Positions 32,178 through 39,712 of a stretch of 40,505 nt of DNA are shown here, in pieces. Position numbers and translations under genes: made by a program. Each line of letters begins with the position of its first letter. Position 1 is the stretch's first letter. The notes under the pieces are model-generated. The model was not told where the DNA came from. It saw nothing but the letters and a program-made list of their open reading frames with translations, and made no database searches. Source of the stretch: Actinomycetes bacterium (GTDB lineage: Bacteria > Actinomycetota > Acidimicrobiia > Spongiisociales > UBA5794). The DNA is taken from positions 1 through 40,505 of the forward strand of contig JAHEJX010000004.1 of the NCBI GenBank assembly GCA_024638645.1, read 5' to 3'.

Positions 32178-34049
32178 GTGATTTCACCAAGGAACCATCC
32201 GCGACGGTGCCGGGGCAGCCTTGTGGCGGTAATCGCAGCCAGTGTCCTGATGGCAGCGTGCACTCCAAGTGAGTCGGGCACGACTGAAGACTGCGTTCCC
32301 GAGGCCGCCGCGGCGGGCCATTCGGTGGCTCGCAGATGGAACGAAGTGCTCCTCGAAGCGATTCGTGACGATCTGCCTGCCCCGACAGTTCACTCCCGCA
32401 ATCTGTTCCACACCTCTGCCGCCATGTGGGATGCGTGGGCCGCTTACGACGAGGACGCCACCGGGCTGTTTGTCACTGACAAACGATCTGCCGACGATGT
32501 GGCCGCGGCACGCGCCGAGGCGATCAGCTACGCCGCCTATAGGGTGCTCGAGGCCCGCTACGAGGATTCGATCGGCGGCATATACAGCCTCCCGGCAATG
32601 GACGGACTCATGGAAGAGCTGTGCTATCCACGCAATGTCGATACGACCGAGGGCGACAGCCCGGCCGCGCTCGGCAACCGGATTGCAGCCACAATCCTTG
32701 CTACGGCGCTGCAAGACGGATCGAACGAGGCGAACGGCTATGCCGCGGAATACGTCGCCGTCAATCAGCCTCTCGTGGTCGCCTCCTCGGGCACCGCCAT
32801 GTCGGATCCCAACCGCTGGCAGCCGCTACAGATCGGGCAGATGATCTCGCAGAATGGGATCGCAGTGGAGAACGGCGTCCAGGAGTTCATCGATCCTCAC
32901 TGGGGGTCGGTGGACTCGTTTGCGTTACCCGTGCCCGGCGCTGAGGGCCTGCCCATAGACCCCGGGCCCCCGCCCTACCTCGGCGACGCCGCAACCGACA
33001 ACGCCTTCAAGACATCGGCACTAGAAGTAATCCGCTACAGCAGCCTTCTCGATCCAGCCGCAGACCACACGATCGATATCTCGCCGGCAGCGTTAGGCAA
33101 CAACCCCCTCGGAACCAATGCCGGATCAGGCCGTGCAGTGAATCCCGCAACGGGCGCTCCCTACCGATCCAACGTTGTGAATCACGGAGACTTCGGCCGA
33201 GCCGTCGCAGAGTTCTGGGCTGACGGGCCAGACTCGGAGACGCCGCCGGGCCACTGGAACACGCTGGCCAATACAGTCTCAGACTCGCTCGATCCCGATC
33301 TACGCATCGGCGGCTCGAACCAAGCTGTCGACCGACTCGAGTGGGATGTGAAGCTCTACCTGGCTCTCAACGCGGCCGCTCACGACGGTGCCGTTGCAGC
33401 ATGGGGCAGCAAGGGCCATTACGACTACAGCCGACCTATTTCGATGATTCGGTACATGGGCGGAATTGGACAATCCACCGACCCAAACCAACCGTCTTTC
33501 CATCAGAAGGGCCTGCTGCTCGAATCGGGCCTGGTTGAAGTGATCACAACCGAGACAACAGCATCCGGTGGACGGCATGCCCATCTCGCCGGCAACGAAG
33601 GCGAGATTGCAGTAAAGGCGTGGAGGGGAGTCCCTGAAGACCGCGAGCGCGAAGTCGGCGGCGTGGCCTGGATCCTTGCCGTGGACTGGGTGCCGTATCA
33701 ACTACCGACCTTCGTAACTCCGTCGTTCGCGGCGTACGTGTCAGGACACAGCGTGTTCAGCAGAGCCGCCGCTGAGGTCATGACCGCATTCACCGGCGAC
33801 GAGTATTTCCCAGGCGGCCTCGGCGAGTGGACGATCGAGGCCGGTTCGTACGAGTTCGAGCGGGGACCCGACGAGGACATTGTCCTGCAATGGGCTACTT
33901 ACCGCGATGCAGCCGACCAGGCGGGCCTGTCTCGCCTCTACGGAGGCATCCATGTCCGCGCCGACGACTTCGCAGGACGCATGCTGGGTGCTCAGATCGG
34001 CAAAGCCGTGTGGTTGGAGGCGCAACACTACTTCGGAACAGACGGCTAG
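32178..34049 (+). CDS. Vanadium-dependent haloperoxidase/PAP2-superfamily lipoprotein
   Basis: A 623-residue exported protein. Signal peptide with lipobox VLMAAC (Cys28). The C-terminal half has the vanadate/phosphate-binding residues with canonical spacing: Lys412 and Arg419 (KGHYDYSRP), SGHS at 522-525 with His524, and Arg586 to His592 (SRLYGGIH). These match vanadium chloroperoxidase and the PAP2 phosphatase family. It could oxidise halides with peroxide or act as an acid phosphatase. Start: GTG at 32178. It faces the next gene, with a shared hairpin at the 3' end. Confidence 0.85.
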   Translation: MISPRNHPRRCRGSLVAVIAASVLMAACTPSESGTTEDCVPEAAAAGHSVARRWNEVLLEAIRDDLPAPTVHSRNLFHTSAAMWDAWAAYDEDATGLFVTDKRSADDVAAARAEAISYAAYRVLEARYEDSIGGIYSLPAMDGLMEELCYPRNVDTTEGDSPAALGNRIAATILATALQDGSNEANGYAAEYVAVNQPLVVASSGTAMSDPNRWQPLQIGQMISQNGIAVENGVQEFIDPHWGSVDSFALPVPGAEGLPIDPGPPPYLGDAATDNAFKTSALEVIRYSSLLDPAADHTIDISPAALGNNPLGTNAGSGRAVNPATGAPYRSNVVNHGDFGRAVAEFWADGPDSETPPGHWNTLANTVSDSLDPDLRIGGSNQAVDRLEWDVKLYLALNAAAHDGAVAAWGSKGHYDYSRPISMIRYMGGIGQSTDPNQPSFHQKGLLLESGLVEVITTETTASGGRHAHLAGNEGEIAVKAWRGVPEDREREVGGVAWILAVDWVPYQLPTFVTPSFAAYVSGHSVFSRAAAEVMTAFTGDEYFPGGLGEWTIEAGSYEFERGPDEDIVLQWATYRDAADQAGLSRLYGGIHVRADDFAGRMLGAQIGKAVWLEAQHYFGTDG

Positions 34050-34150
34050 CTCCGCTGCGAGGGGCACGTCGAATTACGACCGCTTCTGGCTCGGTACTTA
34101 CCGCCAGCGCAACAAGGAACTTCCGATGGATAGGCCTTGCTCGAGCGCCT

Positions 34151-34180
34151 CTCGGGCTGCTCTTACGTGAGAGGCCCGAG
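34151..34180. terminator. Hairpin at the convergent 3' ends near 34.16 kb
   Basis: CTCGGGC (34151-34157) and GCCCGAG (34174-34180) pair around a 16-nt loop containing the stop codon of the minus-strand gene. It follows the haloperoxidase gene by 101 nt. The stem region is otherwise unremarkable; no T tract. Confidence 0.35.
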
Positions 34181-34510
34181 CTCGTTGATGTCAAGCTCGA
34201 ATGCGCCGCCATCGGTGAATACGAGACGCCCCCGCGCCACGGCGTAGTGGGTCGACGCAACGTCGAGCTCGCGGGGCAGGACGTTGACGATTTGCATGGC
34301 GTCGGTGAGCCCAAAGATCCTCACCCGAGGCGTCTCGCGACGCTCGAATTCCCCTGTACCTTCATTGTGCACGAAGACGTAGCCTCTGGCGCGAACCAAA
34401 GAACCTTCTCCGGCTTCAACCGTTCCGACAAAGTGACGCCGCACGTCTCCGGCGAAGGCCCGGCGCGTCATGATGTGAAGATTGTCGCCTTCCTGTACTG
34501 CGGGTTCCAT
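34163..34510 (-). CDS. 115-residue protein of unknown function
   Basis: The frame is open to 34627, but the ATG at 34510 follows GAGAGG and excludes a repetitive Ala/Arg-rich N-terminal part. The product is a mixed beta protein with DNLHIMTRRAFAGDVRRHFVG, GSLVRARGYVFVHNEGTGEFERRE and a C-terminal TDGGAFELDINELG. No signal peptide or membrane helix. I do not recognise the family. It is isolated, convergent with the haloperoxidase gene. Confidence 0.55.
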   Translation of the reverse strand: MEPAVQEGDNLHIMTRRAFAGDVRRHFVGTVEAGEGSLVRARGYVFVHNEGTGEFERRETPRVRIFGLTDAMQIVNVLPRELDVASTHYAVARGRLVFTDGGAFELDINELGPLT

Positions 34511-34814
34511 GCCACCTCTCAATATGGGTTCGGCCGCGGCTGCGATTCTACGAAGCACGGCGCTACCAAACGCGGCAATCGACCGAAATATGGACAGGCC
34601 ACTGAGCACCGGCGGGCGCTCGCCCACGCCAACTCATGGTCTCGGCCAAGAGAGCCTGCGAGCCGGCTCGAAATGATCGAGTCAGTCGGCCGGCTTACTG
34701 GCTCGATCAGCCCGTCAATTGTCGGCTCAGGCATTGTCAGATCGATGCGGCGGTTGAGATCATCGCGCTGGCGCGTGGTCTAACATCTCCGCACCAGTGC
34801 CTCCGGAGGTATCC
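34511..34814. other. Intergenic region, 304 nt
   Basis: Between the divergent 115-residue gene and the HExxH gene. No supportable ORF on either strand. It must contain the promoters of both genes; TAACAT near 34782 is a possible -10 for the HExxH gene but has no good -35. Confidence 0.4.
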
Positions 34815-35789
34815 ATGCACCCTTCCGTCCCCCGATCTGGCATGTGGGAGAGCGCGCACGGAGACCTCTCCACGGTCGTCGACCCGCAGGTCAGCTTCCT
34901 CGAGTCTGTCCCTTTCCTCGGCCCCTGGATCCGGTCCGTTTGGAAGAAACGAGACGGAGTGCTCAATGCCGGCGCCGGACGGGTGGCCGTGGAGGAGTGC
35001 GGACTCCGAGTGACGATGGGCGACTGGGCATTCGATCTCGATAAGTGTGGCCTCTACAAAACCGAGGTCTCGATGGGCGACGACGGCGCCATGCTTCTCG
35101 AGCTCCACGTGGCTGACCCCAAACACATGGAATTTCGCCAGGTTCTAAAACGCGGCGAAACAGTCATTCTCGAGAATCGGCGGGAGCTGACGCACCTAGG
35201 TGATATTGCTTCCACCGAGTCCACCGAAAAGGACTGCGACTGCGTTCAGATCGCACGTTGGGCACTCGAATGGGCAGCCGCCGAACGAGCCTTCGGCGAC
35301 GAAGCATACGTATCGTCGCTCACTACGCCGGACGCGGACGGACTAATGGCGGTCTCGACATGGGACGAGTTCAAAGCCGCCCTAGAGGATCGCCAGACGA
35401 CGCTGGTCAGAGAGGGTCTGAACCGTGCGAACGATGAGATACCAGCCTTCGACATTCGCCGGCGTTTCCTGGAGAAATGCGACGAGTACGCGGGGGGCGG
35501 CGCTCTGGGCTGGGTCGATGAACACGGCCAACACAGTTTCAACGAGGAGGCGCTCGAATCTCTTCCGGAGCCGATCGTGGATGCCATCCACCGTCACGAG
35601 AACATCCATCAGAACCAGGTGGCCGAAACCGGGTGGCCGGCAACAAACAGCGCCGAGGACATGAGAAAGCTTGCCGCCTACGAAGCAGCGGCATATCACG
35701 ATTCATACCGAGGATTGATGGATTGGATTCGTGACCAATGCCGCCCCGGAATGATTCCCGACGCATATCCGTATATCGCCAACGTCTGA
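34815..35789 (+). CDS. Uncharacterised protein with HExxH putative metallopeptidase motif
   Basis: A 324-residue protein with no signal peptide or membrane helix. It carries RHENIHQNQ with HExxH at His261-His265 and a downstream Glu290 (AAYEAAAY), the spacing of gluzincin-type zinc peptidases. The preceding region (about 30-130) is beta-rich, and a CDC motif precedes a helical stretch. Start: ATG at 34815 with GGAGG five bases upstream; a GTG 18 bases earlier overlaps that site. Family not recognised. Activity rests on the motif alone. Confidence 0.55.
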   Translation: MHPSVPRSGMWESAHGDLSTVVDPQVSFLESVPFLGPWIRSVWKKRDGVLNAGAGRVAVEECGLRVTMGDWAFDLDKCGLYKTEVSMGDDGAMLLELHVADPKHMEFRQVLKRGETVILENRRELTHLGDIASTESTEKDCDCVQIARWALEWAAAERAFGDEAYVSSLTTPDADGLMAVSTWDEFKAALEDRQTTLVREGLNRANDEIPAFDIRRRFLEKCDEYAGGGALGWVDEHGQHSFNEEALESLPEPIVDAIHRHENIHQNQVAETGWPATNSAEDMRKLAAYEAAAYHDSYRGLMDWIRDQCRPGMIPDAYPYIANV

Positions 35790-35816
35790 CCCGCGCTTGG
35801 CGGGTACCGCTTCTAG

Positions 35817-35837
35817 CGAGTTTGCGCAGCAAACTCG
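35817..35837. repeat. Palindromic repeat 1 (GAGTTTGC family)
   Basis: Perfect 9-bp arms CGAGTTTGC and GCAAACTCG around centre GCA. It lies 27 nt after the HExxH gene and inside the decayed part of the antitoxin relic. Confidence 0.7.
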
Positions 35838-35847
35838 AAATCCGCCA

Positions 35848-35934
35848 CGTCGTGTTCGCATCGAGCCGGCGATCGGCGCGATCGAGCGCCTCAACCACGG
35901 ACTCATCGAGTCGCGCAGTGACGGGAATGCTCAT
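35848..35934 (-). pseudogene. Ribbon-helix-helix antitoxin remnant
   Basis: From ATG at 35934 the minus strand reads MSIPVTARLDESVVEAL, the start of a ribbon-helix-helix (VapB/CopG-like) antitoxin, followed by DRADRR and then unrelated sequence that continues through the palindrome at 35817. The usual second helix and C-terminal toxin-binding tail are missing, and no toxin gene is adjacent. Upstream an AT-rich stretch (35963-35980) contains TATACA and a partial inverted repeat GTGTATAC/GTACACA, like an autoregulated TA promoter. Most likely a truncated antitoxin whose partner was lost. Confidence 0.45.
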
Positions 35935-36006
35935 ACCGTCAACGCACCATGCTGTGTACGTTTTGTATACACGTTCGACGAGGTCGAGTCGGAGAAGCCG
36001 TTCCCA

Positions 36007-36031
36007 CGAGTTTCTGCGCAGCGGAAACTCG
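36007..36031. repeat. Palindromic repeat 2 (GAGTTTCTGC family)
   Basis: Arms CGAGTTTCTGC and GCGGAAACTCG (one mismatch) around centre GCA. It is the same family as 35817 and 37248 and joins directly to palindrome 3. Confidence 0.7.
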
Positions 36032-36060
36032 ACATGATCCGCCGCAGGCGGGTTCATGTC
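36031..36060. repeat. Palindrome 3 adjoining repeat 2
   Basis: GACATGA (36031-36037) and TCATGTC (36054-36060) enclose imperfect arms TCCGCC and GGCGGG around GCA at 36044-36046. The outer arms differ from the GAGTTT family but the GCA centre is shared. Downstream of the secreted-protein gene, so it may serve as a terminator. Confidence 0.55.
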
Positions 36061-36101
36061 GAACCGTCGGCGCGGCCCAAACAGCGCCCTGGTCGTCTCG
36101 C

Positions 36102-36830
36102 CTAGGGTCTGATTCCTTCTCCGTCGAAGGGCACATACATTGCCCACAACGACGCACGGGAGAAGTTCACGGTGTTCCTGCCGACAATCTGGAAGGCAAC
36201 GGTGTGGGTCCCCGCGGTGACCTGCTGGACACCGGTCGGTGAGCAGTTCTCTTCGCTGTTGATGGTGTGGTCCCCGCCGGCCGAATGAACTCTCGACCCG
36301 ATGAGGGTCCCGGTTACGTAGGTGTCATCGACGGCGAGCCGGCACCCAAAGTCGTCGAACGCGGTGCCGAACGCGTCGATGGCGGCGTCAATGACGAGGA
36401 AGCCATCTCGTGGTGCTTTCACAGTCACCGTCAACACATCCGCTTCAAAGCCGCCGCCAAAGATGGCTTCATCGACGCTGTCGGTAGCCGCGTGAGCTAC
36501 CCGGATTAGCTGGTGGGCGCTCAATCCATCGACCCGGTCCGCGTTGAGGTTCTTGACTTTCGTCGTCCTGTTGACCTTGAGCGGCGGTTCACCCGGCTGA
36601 GCGACAAGGCTCAGCGGAGACCCGTCGGCGTGAGTGTTGACGATGCGCAGGTTCGCCGATCCCACGTCTCCCCTCAATGTGGTTCTGGCGTTGGCCGTGT
36701 TCGACTGTCCGAGTTGGAGCGCCGCAGCAACCTCGGCCGCGACCGCCGGTAGCGCCATCACCGTCAGCGCCGCGACTAACCCGCCTACAAATGCGCTTCG
36801 AATATTTATCCGCTTGTCGTGTTTCGCCAT
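36102..36830 (-). CDS. Secreted protein with LGQ...VDGLSA-type N-terminal module
   Basis: A 242-residue exported protein. Signal peptide about 1-32 (ends ALPAVAA). The module LGQSNTANARTTLRGD ... PPLKVNRTTKVKNLNADRVDGLSA (about 40-105) recurs in surface or exported proteins of actinobacteria. The C-terminal half (about 115-242) is beta-rich with one disulfide-capable Cys pair (CRLA, CSPT) and resembles a jelly-roll-like binding domain. Start: ATG at 36830 with GGGAGG upstream. Function unknown. Confidence 0.7.
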   Translation of the reverse strand: MAKHDKRINIRSAFVGGLVAALTVMALPAVAAEVAAALQLGQSNTANARTTLRGDVGSANLRIVNTHADGSPLSLVAQPGEPPLKVNRTTKVKNLNADRVDGLSAHQLIRVAHAATDSVDEAIFGGGFEADVLTVTVKAPRDGFLVIDAAIDAFGTAFDDFGCRLAVDDTYVTGTLIGSRVHSAGGDHTINSEENCSPTGVQQVTAGTHTVAFQIVGRNTVNFSRASLWAMYVPFDGEGIRP

Positions 36831-36945
36831 CGCAGACCTCCCTCATCACGCCGTCGTCGGTCCGCGATGAGGTTACGTGAATCGCAAGGCTCAACGTCGT
36901 AGAACGCGGCCGCCGCACTCACACGGCTATCCACCGTTGCCAGGG

Positions 36946-37137
36946 TTGGCCCGCCTTCGCCGCAAGCAAGGCGACGACGGTGCCGCCAAGCAGCTGCTGC
37001 TCGATGCGCTCGCAACCAACCCGTTGTGGCTCCACCGGGCCAAACTCTTGCCGGAGCTCATCGACACTGGGATCGAGCTCGAGCATCTCGACGATGCTCG
37101 GGCTTATCTCGAAGAGCTCGAAGAGGTGAGCGATCTG
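36946..37137 (+). pseudogene. TPR-like fragment of a regulator (relic)
   Basis: The frame reads LARLRRKQGDDGAAKQLL, then LLPELIDTGIELEHLDDARAYLEELEEV, which matches the helix-repeat pattern of TPR arms of LuxR/AAA-type regulators. The surrounding frame (36877-37224) lacks a plausible start, domain partner or family-like ends. Probably a small leftover of a large gene. The opposite frame is a mirror image and not supported. The remainder of the 472-nt gap 36831-37302 holds the repeats listed separately. Confidence 0.35.
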
Positions 37138-37247
37138 TGCACGACCAGGATCGGCGGTCATCGTGACCGAGGGTGGATCCGGCCAGTCGCTCTATTCCTT
37201 GTGCAAGGGGTGGTCAAAACCTGACCAAGTCGTCTACCCACCGAACC

Positions 37248-37273
37248 CGAGTTTCTGCGGAGCAGAAATCTCG
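37248..37273. repeat. Palindromic repeat 4 (GAGTTTCTGC family)
   Basis: Arms CGAGTTTCTGC (37248-37258) and GCAGAAA-T-CTCG (37262-37273, one inserted T) around centre GGA. Located 29 nt downstream of the tRNA-Leu gene. Confidence 0.65.
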
Positions 37274-37275
37274 AA

Positions 37276-37298
37276 CGCCTCGCCTGAAGTGCGAGGCG
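37276..37298 (-). terminator. Hairpin downstream of tRNA-Leu
   Basis: CGCCTCGC (37276-37283) and GCGAGGCG (37291-37298) with a 7-nt loop, four bases after the tRNA 3' end. Good candidate for a tRNA transcript terminator, followed by palindromic repeat 4; no T tract. Confidence 0.5.
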
Positions 37299-37302
37299 CA
37301 GT

Positions 37303-37386
37303 GTCGGAGAGAGGACTCGAACCTCCACGAGCTAAAAGCTCACTAGGCCCTCAACCTAGCGCGTCTACCAATTCCGCCACTCCGAC
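37303..37386 (-). tRNA. tRNA-Leu, anticodon GAG
   Basis: An 84-nt gene. The 7-bp acceptor stem GTCGGAG/CTCCGAC pairs perfectly, the D arm has TGGCGGAATTGGTAGACGC, the anticodon stem CTAGG/CCTAG closes a loop with GAG, a long variable arm (TGAGCTTTTAGCTCG) marks a class II leucine tRNA, and the T arm is GGAGGTTCGAGTCCTCT. CCA is not encoded. GAG reads CUC and CUU codons. Confidence 0.97.
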
Positions 37387-37401
37387 AGGAGAAGCTGGGC
37401 G

Positions 37402-37407
37402 AGTATA
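37402..37407 (-). promoter_or_regulatory. -10 box of the tRNA-Leu gene
   Basis: TATACT on the minus strand, ending 15 nt before the tRNA 5' end and preceded by TTG. No matching -35 is seen at 17 nt. The 220-nt gap 37387-37606 otherwise holds heptamer element D. Confidence 0.4.
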
Positions 37408-37436
37408 CAAGCGTGGCTGCCTTCGGCGGCGCGCTT

Positions 37437-37586
37437 GTAGCTGGTATCTCGTATCTGGTATCTCGACTGCCCTGACAGGCGTCAACGGGCAGAACAATCC
37501 ATGCCGCCGGCCGCGAGATCGGCCTCCCAAAGCCACCTCTTTCGACCGCACGGCAGTACGAGATACGAGCTACCAGATACGAGATG
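37437..37586. repeat. Heptamer repeat element D
   Basis: Forward heptamers at 37437 (GTAGCTG), 37444 (GTATCTC), 37451 (GTATCTG) and 37458 (GTATCTC), a 95-nt spacer, and inverted heptamers at 37560-37566 (GTATCTC), 37567-37573 (GTAGCTC) and 37574-37580 (GTATCTG), all exactly in phase. Arms share 13 bp (CTCGTATCTGGTA) and could fold into a long hairpin. The best preserved copy in the window. Confidence 0.75.
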
Positions 37587-37606
37587 TCGCAGCGGCAGAG
37601 CCGCCG

Positions 37607-38689
37607 CTAGAACAGATCTTGGATCTCTGGGAAGTGGCACGCCGCCCAGTGGCCCGGCTCCAGTTCGAGGAGCGGCGGTTCGTCTACGTCGCACTTGCCG
37701 GGCACTGCCTTGGGGCAGCGGGTGTGGAAGCGGCACGCGGCCGGCGGATCGGCCGGAGACGGGATGTCGCCTTCGAGAATGATTCGCTTGCGATGGGTCT
37801 CGAGATCAGGATCCGGAATCGGTACCGCCGACAACAGGGCATGGGTATACGGGTGCATGGGGCGCTCATACATGTTGTCGCGTTCGGCGATCTCGACCAG
37901 TTTGCCGAGATACATCACTGCGACTCGGTCTGAAATGTGGCGCACAACCGACAGGTCGTGAGCGATGAACAGATATGTGAGCCCTAGATCTTCCTGCAGG
38001 TCGGCGAGCAGGTTCAGTACCTGAGCCTGAATCGACACGTCGAGCGCCGAAACAGGCTCATCGAGAATGATCAGCGCCGGATTCAGCGCCAGCGCCCTTG
38101 CTACACCGATGCGTTGCCGCTGACCTCCCGAGAATTCATGCGGGTAGCGGTTGGTGTGCTCCGGGCTCAGCCCAACCGTCTTGAGCAGCTCCTTCACTTT
38201 CGAGAGCCGCTCTTCTGCCGTGCCGACCCCGTGCACAATGAGCGGCTCGGCAATGATCGAGGCCACCGTCATGCGAGGGTTCAGGCTGGCGAATGGATCC
38301 TGGAAGACGATCTGCATCTCTTCACGCAGAATCCGCAAGGTGTCCTTCTCGGCCGTTGCAATGTCGACGATCGGTGGAAGCTCGCGTGAATCATCGCGAG
38401 TGTGCTGGAAATAGACGGCGCCTGCGGTCGGTTCGAGGAGACGCAGCACGCAGCGAGCCGTCGTCGACTTGCCCGATCCTGATTCGCCCACCAACCCGAG
38501 CGTCTCGCCGGCCTTGATCTCAAAGGAGACGCCTGACACCGCTTGGACAGCGCCGACCTGCCTCTTGAAGAAGACGCCCCGCTTGATCGGGAACTCCTTG
38601 ACGAGTCCGTCGATGCGAATCAAAACGTCACTCGGCAGCTCGCCGACGTGAGGTACCGAGCCCGATGAGTTTTCGAGCATGTCGGTCAT
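37607..38689 (-). CDS. Peptide ABC transporter ATP-binding protein (OppF/DppF type)
   Basis: A 360-residue ATPase of an oligopeptide/dipeptide importer. Walker [10 protein letters not shown] (about 73-81), Q-loop [15 protein letters not shown], signature SGGQRQR, Walker [10 protein letters not shown]-loop AHDLSVV, and the C-terminal oligopeptide region with a Cys-rich [15 protein letters not shown]. The frame is open to 38809, but the ATG at 38689 overlaps the previous stop as ATGA. It powers import together with its OppD partner. Confidence 0.92.
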   Translation of the reverse strand: MTDMLENSSGSVPHVGELPSDVLIRIDGLVKEFPIKRGVFFKRQVGAVQAVSGVSFEIKAGETLGLVGESGSGKSTTARCVLRLLEPTAGAVYFQHTRDDSRELPPIVDIATAEKDTLRILREEMQIVFQDPFASLNPRMTVASIIAEPLIVHGVGTAEERLSKVKELLKTVGLSPEHTNRYPHEFSGGQRQRIGVARALALNPALIILDEPVSALDVSIQAQVLNLLADLQEDLGLTYLFIAHDLSVVRHISDRVAVMYLGKLVEIAERDNMYERPMHPYTHALLSAVPIPDPDLETHRKRIILEGDIPSPADPPAACRFHTRCPKAVPGKCDVDEPPLLELEPGHWAACHFPEIQDLF

Positions 38690-39708
38690 CGGTTGCTCAC
38701 TTCCCCCCGGACGCTCATCGACTTCAAGTCGAGCTCTGTGGCGAAATGACACGCGGCGAATTGGGCCTCGTTGCCGCTTTCGCGCAGGGCGGGATACCTG
38801 CTGCGGCACTGCTCTTGGGCAAAGTCACAGCGCGGGTTGAAGCGGCAGCCGCTCGGCGGATTGATCAGCGAAGGCGGAGCACCCCGAACCGAGTGGAGTC
38901 GTTCGGTGTGTGACTCGTCGAGGCGGGTCATCGATCCAAGCAGGCCCCACGTGTACGGATGCTGTGGATCGCCGAACAGGTCCTTTGCTGTGCCCTGCTC
39001 GACGATGGCACCGGCGTACATGACTTGCACGGTGTCGCAGAACCCGGCCACTACGCCCAGGTCGTGAGTGATGAGCATCACGGCCGTGCCGCGGTCTTCG
39101 GCGAGCTTCAACATCAGATCCATGATCTGAGCTTGTGTGGTCACGTCCAGAGCCGTTGTGGGCTCGTCGGCAATGAGTAGGTCCGGATTGCACGAAAGCC
39201 CCATCGCAATCATGACCCTTTGCCGCATACCTCCGGAGAATTGATGGGGATAGTCATCGAGCACGCGAGATGGCGAAGGAATCTGCACATCGTCGAGAGC
39301 CTTTCCTGCGATCTCACGAGCGTCGTGCTTGTTGACATTCTGATGGAGCATGATCGTTTCGATCAGCTGATCACCCACCGTGTAGACCGGATTGAGCGAG
39401 GTCATGGGGTCCTGGAAGATCATTGCGATCTTCCCGCCGCGAACCTCCTGCATCTCATCCTCAGGTAGTGCCAGTAGGTTCTCACCCTGGAAGTCGATTG
39501 TGCCGGTGACGATCTCGCCAGCGGGAGGCTCGATCAGGCGCATGATCGACATGGCTGTCACCGACTTGCCGGAACCGGACTCCCCCACCACTCCACGCCG
39601 CTCGCCGACTGCCATGTCGAAAGAAACTCCCTCGACCGCACGCACGACGCCCTCTTCGGTGGTGAAGTAAGTGCGAAGGTCTTTGACGGAAAGTAGTGGC
39701 TCGGCCAC
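38686..39708 (-). CDS. Peptide ABC transporter ATP-binding protein (OppD/DppD type)
   Basis: A 340-residue ATPase. Walker [10 protein letters not shown]-loop [16 protein letters not shown], signature SGGMRQR, Walker [15 protein letters not shown]-loop THDLGVV, and C-terminal [14 protein letters not shown] region binding a metal cluster or stabilising the fold. GTG at 39708 is 4 nt after the permease stop; the open frame upstream to 39753 adds unconserved residues. Second ATPase of the same importer. Confidence 0.92.
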   Translation of the reverse strand: MAEPLLSVKDLRTYFTTEEGVVRAVEGVSFDMAVGERRGVVGESGSGKSVTAMSIMRLIEPPAGEIVTGTIDFQGENLLALPEDEMQEVRGGKIAMIFQDPMTSLNPVYTVGDQLIETIMLHQNVNKHDAREIAGKALDDVQIPSPSRVLDDYPHQFSGGMRQRVMIAMGLSCNPDLLIADEPTTALDVTTQAQIMDLMLKLAEDRGTAVMLITHDLGVVAGFCDTVQVMYAGAIVEQGTAKDLFGDPQHPYTWGLLGSMTRLDESHTERLHSVRGAPPSLINPPSGCRFNPRCDFAQEQCRSRYPALRESGNEAQFAACHFATELDLKSMSVRGEVSNR

Positions 39709-39712
39709 GCGC

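Larger units (their letters stand above)
35790..36101. other. Intergenic region, 312 nt, with repeats and antitoxin relic
   Basis: Contains palindrome 1 (35817-35837), the antitoxin remnant with its AT-rich promoter-like stretch, and palindromes 2 and 3 (36007-36060). No intact gene seen. The long minus-strand frame through this region is a shadow except for the antitoxin-like start. Confidence 0.6.

Noticed and set aside
37351-37551. Short minus-strand ORF over the tRNA-Leu gene.
   Set aside because: It ends inside a structured tRNA gene and through the heptamer repeat; composition gives no protein signal.
9419-37586. Heptamer elements as a CRISPR array.
   Set aside because: Units are 7 nt, without spacers, degenerate, and scattered over the window with no cas genes.
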